The notes: a model not told the origin generated them from the letters alone. A DNA stretch of 64,000 nucleotides from Cumulibacter manganitolerans (GCF_009602465.1 NZ_WBKP01000009.1:39203-103202); one strand, 5' to 3'. Positions 7,488 to 16,529 are shown, numbered from the stretch's first letter. Program-made: numbers and translations.

Positions 7488-9101
7488 TCAGACCGAGGCG
7501 GCCATCCCGTCGGTCGCCCGGTCGGCGCCGCCGTCCCAGCGGCCGTCATCACCGATGCGGATGGCATGCACCCAGGCGAACTTGAACGCCTGCGGGTACC
7601 GGCGGGTCGGGTAGCCGAGGGCCTGCAGGTCGCGCTCGGTGGACCGCAGGACGCGGTTGGTCAGCTCGATCGTCTCCGACAGGGCGGCCACCCGCGGGGC
7701 GTCGATCGCCTCCTGGGCGCTCATCCCGAAGTCGATCACGTTCAGGATCACCTGCAGGTTGCCGACCGTGATGTAGGTGGCGCCTGGGGCCCCGAGCACC
7801 AGCACCGGGCGATCGTCGCGGAAGACGATCGTCGGCGACAACGCCGAGAAGCGCGCCTTGCCGGGCGCGAGCGATCCCGCCCGACCCGGCCGCGGGTCGA
7901 ACACCGACATCGCGCCGTTGTACATGAACCCCAGCCCCGGCGTGATCACTCCCGACGGCTGGCCCAGCGTGTGGGTCATCGTCACGCAGGTGCCGTGCTC
8001 GTCGACGGCAGCGACCTGGGTGGTGTGCTTGTGCTCGCCGCCGCCGGAGTTGAAGCGCGGCACCTCCGCCTTGACGCCGTCCCTGATCTGCTGGGCCTTG
8101 CCGGCGGCGTACTCCTTCGACGTGAGCTCCTCGACCGGTACCTCGACGAACCGCGGGTCGCCCACCTTGGCATCCTTGTCCGCGGTGGCGATCTTCATCG
8201 CCTCCGCGAGGATCCGGATGTACTCCGGGCTGTTGTGGCCGAGCGACGCCAGATCGAAGTTCTCCAGGATGTTCAGCATCTCGATCAGCTGGATGCCGCC
8301 GCCGGGAGGGTTGTTGGTGGCGATGCGGTGCCCCCGGTACGTCCCCCACAGCGGTGCGTTGTCCTCCGGGGCGCACGTCGCGAGGTCGTCGGGACCGAGC
8401 AGTCCTCCGTTCGCCCGCATGTCCTCCACGATCCGCTCGGCGATCGCGCCGCGGTAGAAGTCGTCGGTGCCGTGCTCGCGGATCCGCCGCAGCGTCGCCG
8501 CCATGTCCGGGTTGCGCAGCACGTCGCCGACGTCGAGGGTGGCGCCGTCGCCTTTCCCGTAGATCGCCCGCGCCGCGGGGTTCTTGGTGACGAGCCCGAT
8601 GTTCGGGTCGCGACCGGCCCCGGCGGGCTCGTTCCAGAACTCCCACATGTGGGGTCGTACGGCGAATCCGTTCTCGCAGTAGGCGATGGCCGGATCGAGA
8701 AGCTCGGTCAGCTGCCGGGTGCCGAACCGCTGCAGGGCGACCTCGAGGGCCGCGAGCGTGCGCGGGGTGCTGATGGCGCCGTACCCCTTCTCGTTGACGC
8801 GGCCCTTCAGGATGAAGCCCCACCCGTCCTCGGCCTCCCGCTCGATGAGGTGCTCCCACATGTCGGGGCGCACCGCCAGCGGGGAGCGGCCGTGGAAGTC
8901 GAGCGTCGTGTGCACACCGGCCTGCGGCTGGTACACGTGGAAGGTCCCGAATCCTGCTATACCGCACATCTGGGGATCGACCGCGGTCTGCGTCAGTGCC
9001 GTGGCTACCGCCGCGTCGACCGCGTTGCCTCCTGCGGCGAGGACGTCGAGGCCCGCTTCCACCGCCTCCGGCTGCGGTGCGCTGATCATGCCGTGCGTCA
9101 T
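7488..9101 (-). CDS. gamma-glutamyltransferase family protein
   Basis: A 537-residue N-terminal-nucleophile hydrolase precursor. These proenzymes self-cleave before a threonine, here most likely in KHTTQVAAVDEHGTCV, giving large and small subunits. The N-terminus AGGNAVDAAVATALTQ and the later SPTIVFRD and VILNVIDFGMSAQEAIDAPRV blocks are typical. The usual GSPGGSR block is LGAPGATYI, so it is a divergent member. No signal peptide is visible, so cytoplasmic action is likely. The ATG at 9101 follows GGAAGGA. It lies 39 bp downstream of a CoA-transferase gene and is probably cotranscribed; the physiological substrate is open. Confidence 0.88.
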   Translation of the reverse strand: MTHGMISAPQPEAVEAGLDVLAAGGNAVDAAVATALTQTAVDPQMCGIAGFGTFHVYQPQAGVHTTLDFHGRSPLAVRPDMWEHLIEREAEDGWGFILKGRVNEKGYGAISTPRTLAALEVALQRFGTRQLTELLDPAIAYCENGFAVRPHMWEFWNEPAGAGRDPNIGLVTKNPAARAIYGKGDGATLDVGDVLRNPDMAATLRRIREHGTDDFYRGAIAERIVEDMRANGGLLGPDDLATCAPEDNAPLWGTYRGHRIATNNPPGGGIQLIEMLNILENFDLASLGHNSPEYIRILAEAMKIATADKDAKVGDPRFVEVPVEELTSKEYAAGKAQQIRDGVKAEVPRFNSGGGEHKHTTQVAAVDEHGTCVTMTHTLGQPSGVITPGLGFMYNGAMSVFDPRPGRAGSLAPGKARFSALSPTIVFRDDRPVLVLGAPGATYITVGNLQVILNVIDFGMSAQEAIDAPRVAALSETIELTNRVLRSTERDLQALGYPTRRYPQAFKFAWVHAIRIGDDGRWDGGADRATDGMAASV

Positions 9102-9140
9102 CGTGGGATTCCTTCCGTTCGCGCGTCGATCGCCAGCGTG

Positions 9141-11711
9141 TCAGACGACTCCCGCGTCGTACAGCGCCTGGACGTCGTCGGGTGACATGCCGAGCAGCTT
9201 CATGAGCACCTCGGCGGTGTCCTCTCCGTAGTTGGGACCGTTGCGGCGCACCGGCCCGCCCACGTGCGGCGGCGTCTCGCTCATCTGCACCGGCAGCTGC
9301 TTGACCGGCCACGTCCCGTTCTCGGTCTGCGGCAGGTCGACCAGCCATTGCCGGTGCTGCAGCTGCGGGTCGTGCTCCACCCGGTCCTCGGCGTTCTGCG
9401 CGACGCCGGCCGGGACGCCCGCGTGCTGCAACGCGTACATCAGCTCGTAGCGGTCCCAGCCCGACGTGGCCTCCTCGAGGAGCGCATCGAGCTCGTCCTG
9501 CCGTTGCAGGCGCCGCGGCAGCGTTGCGAACCGCTCGTCACTCACCCACTCCGGACGCCCGAGGACGGCGGCGGTCGCCGCCCATTGGTGGTCCGTGAAG
9601 CAGGAGATCGCCACCCACCGGTCGACGCCGGCGGCCCGGTAGATGCCGTGCGGCGCGGCCAGCTTGTCCGGTGAACGGTTGCCGCGGCGGGTGAACCGCC
9701 GGCCGTTGACTGTGTAGTCCAGGAACGCGGTGCCGGCCAGGTACATGCCGGTCTCGACCTGTGACGCGTCGATGTGGCAGCCCTCGCCGGTGCGGGCGCG
9801 CCGGTGCAGCCCGGCGAGGATCGCGGTCGCGGCGTTGTACGCGCCGAACCAGTCCAGGTAGCTGTATCCGATCCCGGCCGGTGGCCACGGATCGGGCAGG
9901 CCGGACATCTCGGTGAGCCCGGAGAACGCCTGCGCGGTCGGCCCGAACGCCTTCGCGCGCCCATAGGTCCCGCGATCGCCGAGCCCCGACTGCTGCACGT
10001 AGACGATGTCCGGCTTGAGCTCCTTGAGCCGCTCGTAGCCCAGGCCCATCCGCTGCATGGTGCCCGGCGAGTAGCCCTCGATCACGACGTCCGCCTTGCT
10101 GATCAGCTGCTCGAGGATCGCGCGGCCGCGCGGGTCCTTCAGGTTCAGCGAGATGGCGGACTTGCCGCTGTTGATCTCCATGAAGTTCGCGGACTTGTTG
10201 ACGGTGTCCAGCGGCGGCGGCACCATCGGCAAGCTCGCGGCATCGCGCTCGGCGCGCCCACCGGTCGGGTACACCACCTCGGTGAACCGCATGCCGTCGA
10301 GCCGCGACTCGTGCTCGACCTTGATCACCTCGGCACCCATCGCGGCCAGGAACTTGCCGGCGCCCGCCGACGCGAGCATCCAGCTGAGGTCGACGACCCG
10401 CAGCCCAGCCAGCGCGAACGGCTTGCCGTGCATCGAGTGCTCGGCCGCTTCCTCGCGGGCGGTCGGCTGCGGGCCGGCCCGGCGAACCGACCACGCCTCG
10501 AGGACGGCGCCGTTGTGCTCGCCGACCATCGGCGCGCGGGGTCCGGTCACCCAGTCGGCCTGGTCGCACACCCATCGCGGGCCGATGTCGACGAACGACT
10601 CCCCCAGCTCGGGATACTCGACCGCGGCGAAGGTGCCGCGGATCCTCCAGTGCTCGTCCGACAGGTTCTCCTCCGGGCTGCGCACGGGCGCCCACGAGAG
10701 CCCGCGGTCGAGCATCTCGCGCCAGAAGCCCTTGTCGTAGGTGAAGCGGCGTACGAGACGGTCCATCGCGGCGGTGAGGTACTCCCGCCGCTGGAGCCGG
10801 TAGTCGGCGTCCTGCCACTCGGCGCCGTCGAGCTCGCCCTGCATGCCGTACTGGCGCAACGCGGCGAGGTCGCCCTCCCAGCTCGACGGGAAGTTGCGGA
10901 CGTAGGTCGCGTACGGCAGCAGATAGCGGCCGTCCTTGGTCTGGCTGAGAGCCTTCGGAGTGGGCACCGGGGAGCTGTGCCGGCCGGTCTGACGGTGGTG
11001 CGGCCGGCGCAGGGCCAGCCAGTTGGGCAGGTCGATCTCGGTGTTCACGGCGTTGGCCTGATGGACCGAGCAGGACAGGTACTGGCCGCGGCCGGTGCGC
11101 TCGCGGTGCAGGAGCGCGCCGAGCAGCGCGATCACGCCCTGCTCGCCGGCCACGTGGTAGGCGTGCCACATCTGCGGCGCGATCGGCGGCGTGTCGTAAT
11201 GCCCGTCGGGCTCGGGGTCGTACCCGGAGTTCATCGCCATCCCGCCAAGAGCCAGATGCACCAGATCGCTGCCGAGGAACCCGGCCCAGGGGCCGTCCTC
11301 GCCGAACGGGGTGATGCGCAGGTACACGAGCCCTGGGTTCGCCCGCGACAGCGCGTCGTGGCCCAGCTCGCGGTCGGCGAGGTAGCTGCCCGGACGCGCA
11401 TCGATCACGACGTCCGCATGCTCGGCGAGGCGGGCGAACGCCTGCCGACCCGCCGGCGTGTCGAGATCGACGCTGACCGAGCGCTTGGCGACGTTGTAGT
11501 GCCAGAAGTAGAGGCTGCGCTCGGGGTGCGGCTCGTCGCGGTAGAAGGGGCCGTACCGGCGGGTGTGCTCACCGCCGAGCGGCTCGATCTTCACGACGTC
11601 GGCCCCGAGGCCGGCCAGCAGCTTGCCGGCGTACTCGCCCGCCTCGTCGGCGAGCTCGAGGACCCGCAGGCCGCCCAGATAGGTGTCCGTCGCCGGCCGC
11701 GCCTCGCTCAT
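9141..11711 (-). CDS. tandem-domain CoA-transferase, family III (CaiB/BaiF)
   Basis: An 856-residue protein made of two family III CoA-transferase domains in one chain. Domain 1 (~10-400) opens with GLRVLELADEAGEYAGKLLAGL and GADVVKIEPLGG. Domain 2 (~430-856) opens with LAGLRVVDLSWMLASAGAGK and GAEVIKVEHESR and carries the VIEGYSPGTMQRMGLGY block. Family III enzymes usually form interlaced dimers of ~400-residue chains and move CoA between acids through an aspartyl-CoA intermediate; a fused pair probably folds as a pseudo-dimer. The acid is unknown. The ATG at 11711 follows GGGAGAGG. First gene of a likely two-gene operon with the GGT-like enzyme. Confidence 0.88.
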   Translation of the reverse strand: MSEARPATDTYLGGLRVLELADEAGEYAGKLLAGLGADVVKIEPLGGEHTRRYGPFYRDEPHPERSLYFWHYNVAKRSVSVDLDTPAGRQAFARLAEHADVVIDARPGSYLADRELGHDALSRANPGLVYLRITPFGEDGPWAGFLGSDLVHLALGGMAMNSGYDPEPDGHYDTPPIAPQMWHAYHVAGEQGVIALLGALLHRERTGRGQYLSCSVHQANAVNTEIDLPNWLALRRPHHRQTGRHSSPVPTPKALSQTKDGRYLLPYATYVRNFPSSWEGDLAALRQYGMQGELDGAEWQDADYRLQRREYLTAAMDRLVRRFTYDKGFWREMLDRGLSWAPVRSPEENLSDEHWRIRGTFAAVEYPELGESFVDIGPRWVCDQADWVTGPRAPMVGEHNGAVLEAWSVRRAGPQPTAREEAAEHSMHGKPFALAGLRVVDLSWMLASAGAGKFLAAMGAEVIKVEHESRLDGMRFTEVVYPTGGRAERDAASLPMVPPPLDTVNKSANFMEINSGKSAISLNLKDPRGRAILEQLISKADVVIEGYSPGTMQRMGLGYERLKELKPDIVYVQQSGLGDRGTYGRAKAFGPTAQAFSGLTEMSGLPDPWPPAGIGYSYLDWFGAYNAATAILAGLHRRARTGEGCHIDASQVETGMYLAGTAFLDYTVNGRRFTRRGNRSPDKLAAPHGIYRAAGVDRWVAISCFTDHQWAATAAVLGRPEWVSDERFATLPRRLQRQDELDALLEEATSGWDRYELMYALQHAGVPAGVAQNAEDRVEHDPQLQHRQWLVDLPQTENGTWPVKQLPVQMSETPPHVGGPVRRNGPNYGEDTAEVLMKLLGMSPDDVQALYDAGVV

Positions 11712-11807
11712 CTGCCTGCCTCTCCCGATCTCGTCCCTGCCCCGAGCCGACTACGCCCCGGGGAAGATGTCAACGTCATCCCACGGACGTGATGCCGCCC
11801 ACAAGGG

Positions 11808-11836
11808 TTGGCGATCCGCGAATCGTCGTTTACTGT
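11808..11836 (+). promoter_or_regulatory. promoter of the sulfur operon
   Basis: TTGGCG (11808-11813), a 17-bp spacer and TACTGT (11831-11836) form a plausible housekeeping promoter. Transcription would begin near 11843, which is the first base of the riboswitch P1 stem. The agreement between promoter and RNA start supports both calls. Confidence 0.6.
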
Positions 11837-11843
11837 TCAACGA

Positions 11844-11962
11844 GGTCACGAGAGTCGCCGTCAAGCCCTGGCTCGGCGACCAGCAACCCCCGTCTCGCGG
11901 AGGGGTGCTCCAGGTGAGGACCGGGCCGGATCGCACGAGCGATCGGCAAGCGCGAGATCGCC
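11844..11962 (+). promoter_or_regulatory. SAM-IV riboswitch
   Basis: The RNA matches my recollection of the actinobacterial SAM-IV consensus block by block. P1 is GGTC (11844-11847) with the GACC that ends at 11922. P2 is GTCGCC (from 11854) with GGCGAC around the conserved GTCAAGCCCTGGCTC. The CAGCAACCCC junction follows, then a P3 hairpin of ACCCC with GGGGT, then GTGCTCCAGGTGAGGACC. The downstream pseudoknot/P5 part ends with the conserved CGGCAAGCGCGAG (11944-11956). SAM binding should shut off the operon by hiding translation or stopping transcription. It lies directly upstream of a Cys-type leader peptide and the monooxygenase/ABC operon, marking that operon as sulfur-regulated. Confidence 0.87.
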
Positions 11963-11984
11963 GATGCGGAAGGAGAAGCCAGTC

Positions 11985-12101
11985 ATGGACGCCACGTCTG
12001 GTATCCACGCCGCACACTCCCGGCCGCTGGCCGGTCACGAAGCCGCGTGGCGGCTGTACGTCGACCTGGCACTCGTCGCCAGCATGCGCTGTCCGCGCTA
12101 A
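11985..12101 (+). CDS. 38-residue leader peptide (actinobacterial Cys-leader type)
   Basis: The short frame starts at an ATG with a good AAGGAGA site (11970-11976) and ends YVDLALVASMRCPR. That resembles the 'putative leader peptide' family (xVDLxRVASAxCxR) found ahead of sulfur-assimilation operons in actinomycetes. In mycobacteria similar cysteine-containing short ORFs act as cysteine-responsive attenuators. The single Cys codon, TGT at 12090-12092, lies three codons before the stop, next to alternative RNA helices. It is placed between a SAM-IV riboswitch and the first structural gene. The role in attenuation is inferred. Confidence 0.8.
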   Translation: MDATSGIHAAHSRPLAGHEAAWRLYVDLALVASMRCPR

Positions 12102-12193
12102 GAGCGCGTTCCAGCCCGACGTTCGCTTCACACATCACCTGAGGGACACCTCCGTCCCGTCGCAGCCGCGGCACCGATTCCGCTTGCGCGCTC
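12094..12193 (+). promoter_or_regulatory. candidate attenuator with mutually exclusive helices
   Basis: The 3' end of the leader ORF forms a hairpin: CGCGCT (12094-12099) with AGCGCG (12103-12108), enclosing part of the stop codon. The same right arm, extended as GAGCGCG (12102-12108), can instead pair with CGCGCTC at 12187-12193. A ribosome stalled at the Cys codon (12090-12092) would mask the first arm and favour the second pairing. Complementarities are visible; the switching is inferred, and no clear terminator was identified between here and 12250. Confidence 0.4.
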
Positions 12194-12249
12194 GACACGC
12201 CTTCCTTCTGCGGCGGTGATGTGCCCTTTCACCACGAGGTGCCTCCACC

Positions 12250-13482
12250 ATGTCCACCAACCCCCCAACTCTTTCGCGCCCTTCCGAGAACATCGGGCTA
12301 TCCGTCGCCCTCGACGGCGCTGGCTGGCATCCGGCCGCCTGGCGCGAGCCGGCGGCACGGCCCGCGGACCTGTTCAGCACCGCCTACTGGGCCGACCTCG
12401 CGGCCGAGGCGGAGCGCGGTCTGCTCGACTTCGTCACCATCGAGGACTCGCTCGGTCTGCAGTCCGATCACTTCGGCGGCCCACCCGACTCCCGAACCGA
12501 CCAGGTTCGCGGCCGTCTCGACGCCGCCCTGATCGCCGCCGCACTCGGGCCGGTCACGTCCTCGATCGGCCTGGTGCCGACGGTCACGACCACCCACACG
12601 GAACCCTTCCACGTCTCGAAGTCACTCGCCACGCTGGATTTCGTCAGCCACGGCCGTGCCGGCTGGCGCGTCCAAGTCTCCAGCAAAGCACACGAAGCTG
12701 AGCATTTCGGACGGCGCCAGATCCCCGCTATAGGTCGGAACTGGGAGTCTGACGATGCGTCCCGTCGCGTGGTGCGCGAGCTGTTCGACGAGGCGGCCGA
12801 CGTGATCGAGGCGGTTCGCCGGCTGTGGGACAGCTGGGAGGACGACGCGGAGATCCGCGACATCGCCACCGGCCGCTTCATCGACCGCGGCAAGCTGCAC
12901 TACATCGACTTCGAAGGGCCGGCCTTCAGCGTCAAGGGGCCGTCGATCACCCCTCGACCGCCACAAGGCCAGCCGGTCGTCACCGCGCTCGCCCACGCCC
13001 AGATCCCCTACGAGCTGGCGGCCCGCGGCGCCGACCTCGTGTTCGTCACGCCCCAGACCGTCGACGAGGTGCCCGGGATCATCGAGCAGGTCCGGTCGGC
13101 CGAGGCGTCCGTCGCGCGCACGGGCACACCGCTGCTGATCAACGCCGATCTGCTCGTGGTGCTGGACCACACCGAGCAGGCGGCACGCGACCGCCGCCAC
13201 CGTCTCGACGACCTGGCCGGCTCGGCGCTGCAGTCCGACGCCGCGATCATCGCCACCACGCCCGAGCGGCTGGCCGGCCTGCTGATCGAGTGGGCCGACG
13301 CCGGCCTAGACGGCTTCCGCCTACGCCCGGCCGCGCTGCCCACCGACCTCGTCGCGATCACCCGCGGCGTCGTCCCGCACCTGCAACGAGCCGGCGCCTT
13401 CCGCAGCGGCTACTCCACCACGTCCCTCCGCGAGCATCTCGGGCTACCCGTAGCCGTCAACCGCTACGCCGCAATCGCCTAA
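12250..13482 (+). CDS. LLM-class flavin-dependent monooxygenase (sulfur operon, first gene)
   Basis: A 410-residue luciferase-fold protein. Family features are YWADLAAEAERGLLDFVTIEDSLGL near residues 43-65, LDFVSHGRAGWRVQVSS and AHAQIPYELAARGADLVFVTP. It resembles the two-component FMNH2-dependent monooxygenases that cleave C-S or C-N bonds (NtaA/SnaA/DszA relatives). The ATG at 12250 is preceded by GAGGTG. It is the first structural gene after the SAM-IV riboswitch and leader peptide, so it is probably expressed under sulfur limitation. A flavin reductase partner is not encoded in the operon. Confidence 0.88.
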   Translation: MSTNPPTLSRPSENIGLSVALDGAGWHPAAWREPAARPADLFSTAYWADLAAEAERGLLDFVTIEDSLGLQSDHFGGPPDSRTDQVRGRLDAALIAAALGPVTSSIGLVPTVTTTHTEPFHVSKSLATLDFVSHGRAGWRVQVSSKAHEAEHFGRRQIPAIGRNWESDDASRRVVRELFDEAADVIEAVRRLWDSWEDDAEIRDIATGRFIDRGKLHYIDFEGPAFSVKGPSITPRPPQGQPVVTALAHAQIPYELAARGADLVFVTPQTVDEVPGIIEQVRSAEASVARTGTPLLINADLLVVLDHTEQAARDRRHRLDDLAGSALQSDAAIIATTPERLAGLLIEWADAGLDGFRLRPAALPTDLVAITRGVVPHLQRAGAFRSGYSTTSLREHLGLPVAVNRYAAIA

Positions 13483-13499
13483 CGGAAAGAAAAGTAGAC

Positions 13500-14903
13500 A
13501 TGAGCAACCAAACGACTCGTAAGCAGATCATCCTCGGCGCGCATTTCCCCGGCGTCAACAACACCACCGTCTGGCGTAACCCGGCTTCGGGCAGCCAGAT
13601 CGACTTCGCCTCCTTCAGGCACTTCGCGCAGACAGCCGAACGCGGCAAGCTCGACTTCCTGTTCCTCGCGGAGGGGCTCCGGCTGCGTGAGCAGCGCGGC
13701 CTGATCCATGACCTCGACGTCGTTGGTCGGCCCGACACGTTCGCCGTGCTGGCGGCGCTGTCGTCGGTTACCACGCAGCTCGGGCTCGCCGGCACCATCA
13801 ACGCCACCTTCAACGAGCCGTACGAGGTTGCCCGCCAGTTCGCCACGCTGGACCAGCTTTCCGGCGGCCGGGCCGCCTGGAACGTCGTCACGAGCTCGGA
13901 TGCCTTCACCGGCGAGAACTTCCGGCGCGGCGGCTTCCTGCCGCACGCGCAGCGCTATACCCGCGCACGGGAGCACGTCCAGACCGCCCGGGAGCTGTGG
14001 GACTCCTGGCGCAGTGACGCGATCGTCGCCGACAAGGAGGCCGGGCAGTTCCTCGCGGACGGCACGGCCGGGGCGTTCGCGCATGACGGCGAGCACTTCA
14101 AGATCAGCGGCCGGTTCAACGTCCCGCGCAGCCCGCAAGGGCATCCGGTCGTCTTCCAGGCCGGCGACTCGAGCGACGGAAGGGAGTTCGCGGCACAGTC
14201 CGCCGACGCGATCTTCACCCGCCACGGCACCCTGGAGGAGGGCGTCGCGTTCACTCGTGACGTCAAGGCTCGCGCGCGCCGCTACGGGCGCGACCCCGAC
14301 GACCTGAAGGTGCTGCCCGGAGTGGGCTTCATCCTCGGCGATACCGATCAGGAGGCCGCCGAGATCGCCCGTGAGGTGCGCTTCGAGCAGGTGAGCCCGC
14401 AGACCGCGATCCTGCTGCTCGAGCAGGTCTGGAACCGCGACCTGTCGTCGTACGACCCGGACGGGCCGCTGCCCGCGGAGGACCCGGACGTCGAGTCGAT
14501 CTCGATCATCCAGGGCCGCGCCCGGCAGGTCGACGGCATCCTGGAGACCGCGCGTCGCTACCGCCGGATCGCCGAGGAGAAGAACCTCAGCATCCGCGAG
14601 CTCATCGTCGAGGTGACCGGCCGTGGGCTGTTCGTCGGCAGCGCCCGGACGGTCGCCGACGAGCTCGACCGCTTCGTTCTCGCCGGCGCGAGCGACGGCT
14701 TCATCCTGGTGCCGCACATCGTCCCGTTCGGCCTCGACGGCTTCGTCGACCAGGTCGTGCCGCTGCTGCAGGAGCGCGGCGCCCTGCGAGAGGACTACGT
14801 CCCCGGTGCGACCTTGCGCGAGAACCTCGCCCTACCCCCTGCCGCACCCGCAGCACACTGGGCCGCTCGGGTCCGCGACAACGCCGAGGAGGTGGCCTCG
14901 TGA
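13500..14903 (+). CDS. NtaA/SnaA/DszA-type flavin-dependent monooxygenase
   Basis: A 467-residue LLM protein starting MSNQTTRKQIILGAHFPGVN. The blocks FASFRHFAQTAERGKLDFLF, ATLDQLSGGRAAWNVVTSSD (shared by nitrilotriacetate, pristinamycin and dibenzothiophene-sulfone monooxygenases), FNVPRSPQGHPVVFQAGDSS and VGSARTVADELDRFV identify the family. It would use reduced FMN from a separate reductase to open a heteroatom-carbon bond. The start is ATG 13500 after GGAAAG; the long upstream frame overlaps the preceding gene. It overlaps the ABC binding-protein gene by 4 bp (GTGA), implying coupled translation and a shared substrate. Confidence 0.9.
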   Translation: MSNQTTRKQIILGAHFPGVNNTTVWRNPASGSQIDFASFRHFAQTAERGKLDFLFLAEGLRLREQRGLIHDLDVVGRPDTFAVLAALSSVTTQLGLAGTINATFNEPYEVARQFATLDQLSGGRAAWNVVTSSDAFTGENFRRGGFLPHAQRYTRAREHVQTARELWDSWRSDAIVADKEAGQFLADGTAGAFAHDGEHFKISGRFNVPRSPQGHPVVFQAGDSSDGREFAAQSADAIFTRHGTLEEGVAFTRDVKARARRYGRDPDDLKVLPGVGFILGDTDQEAAEIAREVRFEQVSPQTAILLLEQVWNRDLSSYDPDGPLPAEDPDVESISIIQGRARQVDGILETARRYRRIAEEKNLSIRELIVEVTGRGLFVGSARTVADELDRFVLAGASDGFILVPHIVPFGLDGFVDQVVPLLQERGALREDYVPGATLRENLALPPAAPAAHWAARVRDNAEEVAS

Positions 14904-16522
14904 GGGCCAGCACGCATCGTTCATCAGGCCGCCGGCTCATCCCCGTCGCGCTGCTCGCGACCGCGAGCCTGGCCCTGGCCGCCTGCGGCGGCGGCGCCGG
15001 AGCGCAGGCGCCGGCGGGATCGCCCACCAGCGGCGGAAAAGCGACCATCGCGGTGGCCTCCGACGCCGGCTGCGTGGATCCGCAGCAGGTGGCCAGCAAC
15101 GACACCATCTGGTCGACGCGCCAGATCGTCGACTCGCTCACCGACCAGAACCCCAAGACCGGTGAGATCGTTCCTTGGCTCGCGGAGTCGTGGGACATCA
15201 GCCCCGACTCCACGGCGTTCACCTTCCACCTCCGTAAGGGCGCGACATTCTCCGACGGCTCGGCGGTGGACGCCGCGGCGGTGAAGGTCAATCTCGACCG
15301 CGCTGTGACCCTGGGGGCGCGCGCCGGCCTGATCCGCGGTTACCTCAGCGGCTACGCGGCCAGCACCGTGGTCGATCCGCAGACCGTCACGGTGTCCTTC
15401 AAGCAACCCAACGCGCAGTTCCTCCAGGCGACATCCACGCACAGCCTGGGCCTGCTGTCGCCGGCCAGCGTCCCGCTCAGCGACGACGAACGGTGCAAGG
15501 GCGTCATCGGATCCGGCCCGTTCGTGCTCGGCTCCTACACGCCGAACCAGTCGGTCGTGCTCACCAAGAGAGCCGGCTACAGCTGGGGATCCTCGCTGTG
15601 GAAGCACAAGGGCGCGGCCTACCTCGATCAGGTGACCTTCCAGGTCGTCCCCGAGTCGGGGGTGCGAGCCGGCAGTCTCCAGTCCGGCGAGTCCGACGTG
15701 ATCAGCAGCATCGGCCCGCAGGACGAGGCGGCCTTCAAGGGCACCAACGTGGTCCTGCAGGCCCGGTCCAACCCCGGAGTCGTGTTCAACCTCGGCTTCA
15801 ACCACCAGCGCCCGCTCGGCGCCGACCCGGTGGTGCGCAAGGCGCTGTCGCTCGCCCTCGATCGCCAGCAGATCGTGGACACGGTCTACACGTCGCAGAC
15901 GAAGCCGGCGACCAGCATCCTGGCCTCGACGACACCGATGTACGCCGAGCAGAAGAAGGCGCTGGGCAGCGATCCGAAGGAGGCGGGCAAGCTCCTGAAG
16001 GACGCAGGGTGGGTCCGCGGCTCCGACGGCATCTACGCCAAGGACGGCCGCAAGCTGTCGCTGACCGTCAGCTGGTCGGCGGTGATCGGGACCAACAAGC
16101 CGGCCCTGGAGCTGATCCAGCAGCAGGCGGCCGCGTCCGGCATCGACCTGCAACTCAAGGAGCTCCAGGTGGCCGAGTCGGCGTCGGTGCTCGCGTCGGG
16201 AGACTTCGACATCTACTGGAGCAACCTCACCCGAGCGGATCCCGACATCCTGCGTTCGAGCTACTCGACCGCGCTGGCCAACAACTACCGCCTACCGGCG
16301 TCCGACCTCGACGCGGCGCTGGCCGCCCAGGCGGCGGACTCGGACCCGGTGAAGCGCGCCGGGGCGGCGGCGCAGGCGCAGCAGCTGATCGTCGACAGCT
16401 ACGACGTGGTCCCCGTCGTCGAGCTGACCACGGTTCTGGCGCACAGCCCGAAGATCCACGACGTCACGTACGACGCGTCGTCGCGCATCCAGCTCTTCGA
16501 CACCTGGACCACGGGCGGCTGA
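14900..16522 (+). CDS. ABC transporter substrate-binding lipoprotein (family 5, peptide/nickel type)
   Basis: A 540-residue solute-binding protein. The N-terminus is a lipoprotein signal: RRLIP, a hydrophobic run and the lipobox LALAACG with the lipidated Cys near residue 29. The mature part has the family-5 blocks WLAESWDISPDSTAFTFHLR, GATFSDGSAVDAAAVKVNL, GSGPFVLGSYTPNQSVVLTK and VRKALSLALDRQQIVDTVY. Family 5 captures oligopeptides, nickel, glutathione and other polar solutes. In this operon the ligand is probably a sulfur-containing one. GTG start at 14900, overlapping the previous stop; first of four importer genes. Confidence 0.92.
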   Translation: MRASTHRSSGRRLIPVALLATASLALAACGGGAGAQAPAGSPTSGGKATIAVASDAGCVDPQQVASNDTIWSTRQIVDSLTDQNPKTGEIVPWLAESWDISPDSTAFTFHLRKGATFSDGSAVDAAAVKVNLDRAVTLGARAGLIRGYLSGYAASTVVDPQTVTVSFKQPNAQFLQATSTHSLGLLSPASVPLSDDERCKGVIGSGPFVLGSYTPNQSVVLTKRAGYSWGSSLWKHKGAAYLDQVTFQVVPESGVRAGSLQSGESDVISSIGPQDEAAFKGTNVVLQARSNPGVVFNLGFNHQRPLGADPVVRKALSLALDRQQIVDTVYTSQTKPATSILASTTPMYAEQKKALGSDPKEAGKLLKDAGWVRGSDGIYAKDGRKLSLTVSWSAVIGTNKPALELIQQQAAASGIDLQLKELQVAESASVLASGDFDIYWSNLTRADPDILRSSYSTALANNYRLPASDLDAALAAQAADSDPVKRAGAAAQAQQLIVDSYDVVPVVELTTVLAHSPKIHDVTYDASSRIQLFDTWTTGG

Positions 16523-16529
16523 CGCAGCG

